The notes under the pieces: model-generated | Database searches by the model: none | What the model was told of the DNA's origin: nothing | The model's input: the letters and a program-made list of their open reading frames with translations, nothing else | Position numbers and translations under genes: made by a program | NCBI GenBank assembly: GCA_015163925.1 | Contig: JAAOIF010000014.1 | Coordinates: 1 to 11,635, forward strand | Length of the DNA stretch: 11,635 bases | Direction of reading: 5' to 3' | DNA from: Candidatus Thioglobus sp. | GTDB lineage: Bacteria; Pseudomonadota; Gammaproteobacteria; PS1; Pseudothioglobaceae | Shown: positions 5,248-11,635 of the stretch, piece by piece | How positions within the stretch are numbered: the first letter of the stretch is position 1 | Layout of the letters: each line of letters opens with the position of its first letter

Positions 5248-8200
5248 ATGTCAAATTCTGCCTTTGTTCACCTGCATTGCCATAGTGAATATTCTGTTGA
5301 GAATAGTTTAATTCGCATTCCGAAATTGCTTGAAAAGGCCAAGCAACTGGGAATGCAAGCGCTGGCTCTGAGTGATAATGGTAATTTATTTGCGGCGGTG
5401 AAATTCTATAAAGCGGCAATTAGCGCTGGAATTAAACCTATTATCGGAGCGGAATTACGCTTAAAAAATGATGGCAAAAACAGTGTGATTTTGCTTTTGT
5501 GTCAAAATCAGCAAGGCTATTTGAATTTATCTCAGCTGATTTCTTTATCCTATTTAGAGCGGCAAAGTGTTGATGGGGTTAGTATTAGCGCCGAGCAATT
5601 AGTAAAATATCAGCAAGGGCTGATTATGATTTCCTTGCCGGTGGTCGGCGATGTCGCCGCTCATTTGCTTAATAATCAGATGCCTGAGGCGAAGAATCAG
5701 GCTAAATTTTGGCAATCTGTTTTCGGCAATCGCTTTTATCTCGGCGTGCAGAGAACCGGTATGGAGCCTGATGAGCGGCATTTGCATCTTTGCGTGGAGC
5801 TGGCGTTGGAGCTGGAAATTGCTGTGGTGGCAAGTAATAATGTGGAGTTTTTGCAGAAGAGTGATTTTGACGCACACGAGGTGCGAATCTGCATTTCGCA
5901 AGGCGGTTTGCTTGATGATTCGCGCCGGCAAAAGAAATATCATCATCAGCAATATCTAAAATCAGCAGCCCAGATGAGCAAATTATTTGCCGATTTGCCC
6001 GAAGCCATTACTAATAGCATTGAGATTTCCAAGCGTTGTAATGTGCATTTTGAGCTGCATAAAAAGAACTATTTGCCCAATTTTCCAATCCCAAATGATT
6101 TGAGTATGGCGGAGTTTTTTTCGCAGGAATCTGAGGCTGGGCTTGATAATCGCCTAAAAACCATTACTGCTGATAGGAAAATATACGATGAGCGGCTGGC
6201 TTTTGAATTATCGGTAATTGTTGAAATGGAGTTTCCCGGATATTTTTTAATTGTGGCAGATTTTATCCGCTGGTCCAAAGATAATTCCATTCCCGTGGGG
6301 CCCGGTCGTGGCTCTGGAGCAGGCTCGCTGGTGGCGTATGCGCTGGGGATTACTAATATTGACCCGATAAAACACGACTTATTATTTGAGCGATTTCTCA
6401 ATCCTGAGCGAGTTTCTATGCCGGATTTTGATGTTGATTTTTGCACTAATCGGCGTGATGAAGTGATTGAATATGTGGCGAAAAAATACGGCGCTGAAAA
6501 GGTTGCCCAAATTATTACTTATGACACGATGGGCGCAAAGGGCGTGGTGCGTGATGTTGGGCGGGTGCTGGGGTATCCGTATGGTTTTGTTGATAAAATC
6601 TCAAAGTCAATTCCGAATGATTTGGAGATTAATCTGTCTCGTGCTTTGGGGCGTTTTTCTGAGGATGATTCCAAAGAAAATAAGGATAAATGGTTTTGTG
6701 AGGAACTGAAAAATCGTTATGATTCTGAGGAAAGTGTAACCGCGCTAATGGACTTATCGCTGGAGCTGGAGGGCTTGGTGCGAAATGTCAGCACGCATGC
6801 CGGCGGAGTGCTAATTGCTCCGAGTAAAATTAGTGATTTTTGCCCGATTTATAAGGGCGAAAAGGCAGCTGATGTGGTGGTTTCTCAGTTTGATATGAAG
6901 GGAATTGAGGCACTCGGATTGGTCAAATTTGACTTTTTAGGCTTATCAAATTTAACCGTAATTGACAAAGCAGTTAAGCTGATTTACGCCAAAAAATTCA
7001 GCCCAGAATTGATTGATATTGACACTTTGCCACTTGATGATAATTCGGTTTACAAACTGTTACAAGCGGCTGATACCACCGGAATTTTCCAGTTAGAATC
7101 AGATGGAATGCGAGCTTATTTGAAGAAACTTAAACCCGATAATTTTGAAGATATTGTGGCAATGTTGGCTTTGTATCGCCCCGGTCCGCTTGATGCTGGA
7201 ATGGTTGAAGATTATATAAATGTCAAGCACGGGGCGGCGGTGAAGTATCCGCATCAGTCGTTGGAGGAAATTTTAGCGCCTACTAACGGCGTGTTTTTGT
7301 ATCAAGAGCAAGTGATGAAATCGGCTCAAGTGATGGCTGGATATTCGCTTGGTGGCGCTGATTTACTCCGGCGGGCGATGGGCAAAAAAATCAAATCAGA
7401 GATGGAAAAACAACGCTCAGTTTTTGTCTCCGGTGCTGGTAAAAATAATATTGACGAGAAAAAAGCCGATAAGATTTTTGACCTGATTGACAAATTTTCA
7501 GGCTATGGATTTAACAAATCGCACTCGGTGGCTTATGCCTATATTTCCTATCAGACCGCTTGGCTGAAGGCTCATCACCCGGCTGCATTTATGGCTTGTG
7601 TGCTTTCAGGAATGATGCGAAATGACAGAATTGCCTTTACCGTCAGCGAGGTTCGGGCGATGAATATAATGATTAAAAGCCCGAATATTAATCAGTCTGG
7701 CTTTGAATTTAGCATCACCGATAAGCAAACTATTACTTATGGATTAGGCGCTATTAAAGGGGTCGGCGAGGGTTTGTGTGAGATTTTAGTGGCGGAGCGA
7801 GAGGGCAATGGGCAGTATCAGGATTTGTTTGATTTTTGCTTGCGGATTGAGAAAAGAAATCTTAACAAAACTGCCGTTGAGGCTTTGATTTATGCTGGGG
7901 CTTTGGACGATTTTGGAGTGAGTCGGGCAAGCCTAATTAAAACTTATCCAAATGCTGCACGCCAAGCAGAGCAACGGCAAAACGATAATTTAATTGGTCA
8001 AAGCGGCTTGTTTTCTGGCGCAAAAGAGAATGAATATAAAGTGAAATATGTGCCTTGTGCCGATTTTTCATTTATGCAGACTTTGCAATTTGAAAAAAGC
8101 GTTATGGGTTATTATTTTCATCATCATCCGACCGATGAATATAAAGCTGATTTGGCGAATATTGGCGCTGTTTTGCCAAGCAAAATTAGTCTTAGAAATA

Positions 8201-8700
8201 ACAAAGAAGTCCGAGTATTGGCGCTGATTTCACAGCTGAATTATCGGACTACTAAAAACGGTTCGCAGATGGCTTTGCTGGTGCTTGAGGACGGCGCTCT
8301 GACGCTAAATGCTGTGGTATTTTCTAAGGCGTTAGGCGCTGTTAGTGACCAATTAATTGCCGAGCGCGTGGTCGTGGTTTCCGGCAAAATCAACAAAGAT
8401 TACCGCGATGAGTGGCAATTAGTGGTGGATAAAATGCAAGACATTGATACGGTAAAATCCGCTTACGCCAAGAGTTTTGAGGTGTTGCTGGGCGCCGAGC
8501 AGCAGTGTTTTTTTACTCAATTAGCTGAAGTTTTAAAACAACATCAGGGCAAGTGTCCGGTCAAAATTCACTATAAATCAAATCACATCAGCGGCAATAT
8601 TCCTTTGGCAAAAGAGTATTTTGTAAGCCCTAATCAGCAGCTGATTGATGCCGTGGATAGCCTGTTGGGTGGGCGTTTTAGTCGGATTTATTATAATTAA
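5248..8700 (+). CDS. dnaE: DNA polymerase III alpha subunit (DnaE)
   Basis: This is the catalytic subunit of the replicative polymerase. It has 1150 residues, close to the E. coli length of 1160. The N-terminal PHP domain (about 1-270) starts FVHLHCHSEYS. Several PHP metal ligands of proofreading-active forms are changed (DNGN for DHGN, SNNVEF for TNDVHY), as expected where a separate epsilon exonuclease proofreads. The C-family core shows GPGRGSGAGSLVAYALG, MPDFDVDFC with catalytic Asp395 and Asp397, and KFDFLGL with Asp562. A clamp-binding motif QSGLF lies at 918-922, followed by an OB-fold region (VRVLALISQLNYRTTKNGSQ) and the tau-binding C-terminus. The ribosome site is poor, and the start follows the toxin remnant by 2 bp, so translation may depend on coupling and transcription on the upstream antitoxin promoter. 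Confidence 0.97.
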   Translation: MSNSAFVHLHCHSEYSVENSLIRIPKLLEKAKQLGMQALALSDNGNLFAAVKFYKAAISAGIKPIIGAELRLKNDGKNSVILLLCQNQQGYLNLSQLISLSYLERQSVDGVSISAEQLVKYQQGLIMISLPVVGDVAAHLLNNQMPEAKNQAKFWQSVFGNRFYLGVQRTGMEPDERHLHLCVELALELEIAVVASNNVEFLQKSDFDAHEVRICISQGGLLDDSRRQKKYHHQQYLKSAAQMSKLFADLPEAITNSIEISKRCNVHFELHKKNYLPNFPIPNDLSMAEFFSQESEAGLDNRLKTITADRKIYDERLAFELSVIVEMEFPGYFLIVADFIRWSKDNSIPVGPGRGSGAGSLVAYALGITNIDPIKHDLLFERFLNPERVSMPDFDVDFCTNRRDEVIEYVAKKYGAEKVAQIITYDTMGAKGVVRDVGRVLGYPYGFVDKISKSIPNDLEINLSRALGRFSEDDSKENKDKWFCEELKNRYDSEESVTALMDLSLELEGLVRNVSTHAGGVLIAPSKISDFCPIYKGEKAADVVVSQFDMKGIEALGLVKFDFLGLSNLTVIDKAVKLIYAKKFSPELIDIDTLPLDDNSVYKLLQAADTTGIFQLESDGMRAYLKKLKPDNFEDIVAMLALYRPGPLDAGMVEDYINVKHGAAVKYPHQSLEEILAPTNGVFLYQEQVMKSAQVMAGYSLGGADLLRRAMGKKIKSEMEKQRSVFVSGAGKNNIDEKKADKIFDLIDKFSGYGFNKSHSVAYAYISYQTAWLKAHHPAAFMACVLSGMMRNDRIAFTVSEVRAMNIMIKSPNINQSGFEFSITDKQTITYGLGAIKGVGEGLCEILVAEREGNGQYQDLFDFCLRIEKRNLNKTAVEALIYAGALDDFGVSRASLIKTYPNAARQAEQRQNDNLIGQSGLFSGAKENEYKVKYVPCADFSFMQTLQFEKSVMGYYFHHHPTDEYKADLANIGAVLPSKISLRNNKEVRVLALISQLNYRTTKNGSQMALLVLEDGALTLNAVVFSKALGAVSDQLIAERVVVVSGKINKDYRDEWQLVVDKMQDIDTVKSAYAKSFEVLLGAEQQCFFTQLAEVLKQHQGKCPVKIHYKSNHISGNIPLAKEYFVSPNQQLIDAVDSLLGGRFSRIYYN

Positions 8701-8751
8701 AATTTGAATTTTGTTTAGGGTAAAATTCGCCTTTCTTTAATATTAAAAACT

Positions 8752-11547
8752 ATGAATAATGAATTTTTAAACCGGCATATTGGCGTTAATTCAGCGGATA
8801 TTGAGGCTATGCTCGGCAGTATCGGCTGCAAATCTATTGATGAAGTGGTGGAAAAAACTGTGCCGGCGAGTATTTTTGTTGGTAATAAAATGGCGTTAGA
8901 TGAGGGTCTCAGCGAGTTTGAGACTTTAGAATTAGCCAAAAAATTAGCCGCCCAGAACATTCAAAACACTAATTTTATCGGGCAAGGATATTACAAAACC
9001 CTGATGCCGGCGGTGATTGAGAGAAATATTTTGCAAAATCCGGGCTGGTACACCGCCTACACCCCGTATCAGGCGGAGATTTCGCAGGGGCGCTTGGAGA
9101 TGTTGCTAAATTTCCAGCAAATGATTATTGACCTCACCGGCTTGGATGTGGCAAATGCTTCATTGCTGGACGAGCCGACCGCTGCTGCTGAGGCGATGAT
9201 GATGGCAAAACGGGCAAATAAAAACAGCAAATCCAACAAGTTTTTTATTGATAAAACCGCTCATCCGCAAACTTTGACAATTCTGCAAACTCGCGCAAAG
9301 CCTTTGGGAATAGAGCTTGTAGTCGGCGGCGTGGAGGAATATGACTTCGCCGATTGCTTCGCTTGCCTGTTTTCTTATCCGGCAACTGACGGCGAGGTTT
9401 GCGACTTGACAGATGCAATTTCCAAAGCAAAAAACGCCGGAGTTTTGACGATTGTCGCCTGCGATTTATTAGCTTTGTGCCTGCTGAAAACTCCCGGCGA
9501 AATGGGGGCTGATATTGCTATTGGCAACTCCCAGCGCTTCGGCGTGCCGATGGGTTTTGGCGGTCCGCATGCGGCATTTTTAAGCTCTGGAGACAAGTTT
9601 AAACGGATGATTCCCGGGCGCTTAATCGGCATTTCAAAAGACGCTTTGGGCAACTCGGCAATGCGAATGTCCCTGCAAACCCGCGAACAGCATATCCGCC
9701 GTGACAAAGCCACCAGCAATATTTGCACCTCACAAGTTTTATTGGCAGTTTTGGCAGCCGCTTACGGCATTTATCACGGCGCTGAGGGCTTGCAAAAAAT
9801 CGCCGGCAGAGTGCATAGAATGGCGGTTGGCTTGGGCAAAAGTTTGGAAAAATTAGGCTTTAAATTAGCCCATAATAATTTTTTTGACACTCTTACAATT
9901 AACACAAATCAAGCCAAAATCCTGTTTGAAAAAGCCCAGCAGCAAGGCATAAATTTACGATTATTGAGTAAAAATCAGCTGACCATTGCCCTTGACGAAA
10001 CCACAACTAAGGCAGATTTAGAGCAATTATTACTAATTTTCGGGCAAGATTTTAGCTTGAAGTTTGAGCAAAATTCGGCTTTGAAATTAAGGAAAACTGA
10101 TTTTTTAACCCATCCGGTTTTTCACAATTACCACAGTGAAACTGCAATGATGCGTTATTTAAAACGCTTGGAAAACAAGGATATTGCCCTAAATCATTCA
10201 ATGATTGCACTTGGCTCTTGCACGATGAAACTCAATGCTGCCGTGCAAATGCAGACGATTTCGCTTGCCGGTTTTGCAACTCTTCACCCTTACGCTCCGG
10301 AAAATCAGACTAAGGGTTATCAGCAATTATTCACAGATTTGGAGTATGCTTTGGCTGAAATCACCGGCTATGACGCAGTTTCCTTGCAGCCGAATGCCGG
10401 CTCACAGGGCGAGTTTGCCGGACTTTTAGCAATTCATTCTTATCATAAATCACTTGGCGAAAATCAGCGAAATATTTGCCTAATTCCGTCCTCCGCACAT
10501 GGCACAAACCCCGCCAGTGCGGTGATGGCTGGAATGCAAGTGGTGATTATAAAATGCGATAAATCCGGCAATATTGATATTGTAGATTTGCAGGAAAAGG
10601 CGCAGAAATTTAGCAAAAATCTCTCAGCCATTATGGTCACTTACCCCTCCACTCACGGGGTTTTTGAGGCTGAAATCAAGCAAATTTGCGAAATTATTCA
10701 TAGGCGAGGCGGGCAGGTTTATTTGGATGGCGCTAATCTAAATGCGATGGTCGGCATCACCAGAATGGGCGAATTTGGTGCGGATGTGTCGCATATTAAT
10801 TTGCACAAAACCTTTGCAATTCCGCATGGCGGCGGCGGTCCGGGCATGGGCCCAATCGGAGTGAAAGCCCATTTAGCCAAGTTTCTGCCGGGCAATCCAT
10901 TGGTGCAAAATTCAAATGCAGTCGCCGCGGCGATGTATGGTTCGGCTTCAATTTTGCCGATTTCTTGGGCGTATATCAAATTACTCGGAAAATCTGGAAT
11001 GCAAAAATCCACTGAGGTAGCCATTCTGAGCGCTAATTATATTGCTAATCAGCTGCAAGATTATTTTCCGATTTTGTATCAGGGCGATAATAATTTTGTG
11101 GCGCACGAGTGCATTATTGATATTCGTCCGCTCAAACAACTCAGCGGCATCAGCGAAGAGGACATCGCCAAACGCCTGATGGATTACGGTTTTCACGCTC
11201 CAACGATGTCATTTCCGGTGGCAGGAACTTTGATGATTGAGCCGACTGAAAGTGAGTCAAAAGCTGAGATTGACCGATTTATTACTGCTATGAAAAGTAT
11301 TTATGCGGAGGTGCAAAAAGTCATCAGCGGCGAGTTTGACAAGCAAAATAATCCACTCAAAAATGCCCCACATACCGCACTTGAAATGGCTTTGGAATGG
11401 GATTATCCGTATTCCAGAGAGGCAGCTTTTTATCCATTAAAATCACTTCAAGCTAACAAATATTTTCCGCCGGTAAAACGCATTGACAATGTTTTTGGCG
11501 ACCGAAATTTATTTTGCTCATGCCCAGATGTCAAAGATTTTGAATAG
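8752..11547 (+). CDS. gcvP: Glycine dehydrogenase (decarboxylating), P protein
   Basis: GcvP uses pyridoxal phosphate to decarboxylate glycine and passes the aminomethyl group to the lipoyl arm of GcvH, in the glycine cleavage system that feeds one-carbon folate. The 931 residues form the single-chain type, with both halves in one protein. The N-terminal half begins NRHIG and contains GQGYYKTLMPAVIERNIL and the YTPYQAEISQGRLE region. The catalytic half contains SSAHGTNPASAVMAGM and the PLP-lysine motif HINLHKTF (Lys686) followed by IPHGGGGPGMGPIGV. It ends in the typical VFGDRNLFCSCP. It starts 51 bp after dnaE. No clear ribosome site, terminator or glycine riboswitch was seen in that gap. 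gcvT and gcvH are not in the window. Confidence 0.97.
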   Translation: MNNEFLNRHIGVNSADIEAMLGSIGCKSIDEVVEKTVPASIFVGNKMALDEGLSEFETLELAKKLAAQNIQNTNFIGQGYYKTLMPAVIERNILQNPGWYTAYTPYQAEISQGRLEMLLNFQQMIIDLTGLDVANASLLDEPTAAAEAMMMAKRANKNSKSNKFFIDKTAHPQTLTILQTRAKPLGIELVVGGVEEYDFADCFACLFSYPATDGEVCDLTDAISKAKNAGVLTIVACDLLALCLLKTPGEMGADIAIGNSQRFGVPMGFGGPHAAFLSSGDKFKRMIPGRLIGISKDALGNSAMRMSLQTREQHIRRDKATSNICTSQVLLAVLAAAYGIYHGAEGLQKIAGRVHRMAVGLGKSLEKLGFKLAHNNFFDTLTINTNQAKILFEKAQQQGINLRLLSKNQLTIALDETTTKADLEQLLLIFGQDFSLKFEQNSALKLRKTDFLTHPVFHNYHSETAMMRYLKRLENKDIALNHSMIALGSCTMKLNAAVQMQTISLAGFATLHPYAPENQTKGYQQLFTDLEYALAEITGYDAVSLQPNAGSQGEFAGLLAIHSYHKSLGENQRNICLIPSSAHGTNPASAVMAGMQVVIIKCDKSGNIDIVDLQEKAQKFSKNLSAIMVTYPSTHGVFEAEIKQICEIIHRRGGQVYLDGANLNAMVGITRMGEFGADVSHINLHKTFAIPHGGGGPGMGPIGVKAHLAKFLPGNPLVQNSNAVAAAMYGSASILPISWAYIKLLGKSGMQKSTEVAILSANYIANQLQDYFPILYQGDNNFVAHECIIDIRPLKQLSGISEEDIAKRLMDYGFHAPTMSFPVAGTLMIEPTESESKAEIDRFITAMKSIYAEVQKVISGEFDKQNNPLKNAPHTALEMALEWDYPYSREAAFYPLKSLQANKYFPPVKRIDNVFGDRNLFCSCPDVKDFE

Positions 11548-11635
11548 ATTTTTATTTTTATTTTTTGGCATATTTTTAGGCTGGTTTGCTAATAATTATT
11601 TGAATAATACTTTGCCGATTTCAGCGCCTGTGCCG
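11528..11635 (+). CDS. Partial gene for a protein with N-terminal membrane anchor
   Basis: An ATG at 11528 opens a frame that stays open for all 36 codons to the window edge, overlapping the last 20 bp of gcvP in another frame. The start MSKILNRFLFLFFGIFLGWF is a basic N-terminus followed by a hydrophobic helix, then a polar stretch with proline near the edge (LPISAPVP). This suits a signal anchor or uncleaved signal peptide with the rest outside the cytoplasm. No Shine-Dalgarno is evident, so translational coupling to gcvP is likely. The family cannot be named from this much. Confidence 0.6.
   Translation, partial: MSKILNRFLFLFFGIFLGWFANNYLNNTLPISAPVP

Noticed and set aside
5248..6060. Degenerate PHP domain of DnaE as a novelty
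   Set aside because: Loss of PHP metal ligands is normal for gammaproteobacterial DnaE, which relies on a separate DnaQ exonuclease.
8701..8751. Promoter or glycine riboswitch ahead of gcvP
   Set aside because: Only 51 bp is available. TTGAAT (8704-8709) and TAAAAT (8721-8726) are just 11 bp apart, and there is no room for a glycine aptamer.

Overview
The window looks like part of the chromosome of an AT-rich, sulfur-oxidising gammaproteobacterium. The gene content (trpE, a soxXYZA cluster with a monohaem SoxA and a SoxK-like gene, a DinJ/YafQ toxin-antitoxin remnant, dnaE, gcvP) and the repeat-rich flank would fit the SUP05/Thioglobus lineage and its bivalve symbionts. That placement is inferred from gene types and sequence style, not from a database search.

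Layout. Positions 1-624 hold no convincing complete gene. At the extreme left is a probable start of a minus-strand gene (ATG at 32-30) with a TATAAT box next to a 12-G homopolymer. After it come a 7-bp AT-rich tandem repeat and a mosaic of dispersed repeats: two exact 37-bp copies and several palindromic elements with co-varying stems. trpE (625-2106, anthranilate synthase component I) follows. A perfect 30-bp tandem duplication (2131-2190) then supplies a good sigma-70-like promoter for soxX-soxY-soxZ-soxA-soxK (2229-4723), which ends in a strong intrinsic terminator (4740-4771). This cluster encodes the periplasmic thiosulfate-oxidation parts: the SoxAX haem enzyme that attaches the substrate, the SoxYZ carrier with its C-terminal GGCGG arm, and a small secreted SoxAX-binding protein. 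soxB and soxCD are not in the window.

Next is a DinJ/RelB-type antitoxin (4837-5088) with its own promoter-like region and a palindrome. One base later comes a 51-codon YafQ-like toxin that has lost its middle in frame (5090-5245). Its stop lies 2 bp before the ATG of dnaE (5248-8700, DNA polymerase III alpha), so the replicative polymerase gene appears to sit at the end of a decayed toxin-antitoxin operon.

gcvP (8752-11547, full-length glycine decarboxylase) lies 51 bp after dnaE. Its 3' end overlaps the start of a further gene for a protein with an N-terminal membrane segment, which runs off the window.

The most interesting points are the duplicated soxX promoter, the toxin-antitoxin remnant fused to dnaE transcription, the G-tract beside a divergent promoter, and the paired compensatory changes in the palindromic repeats.
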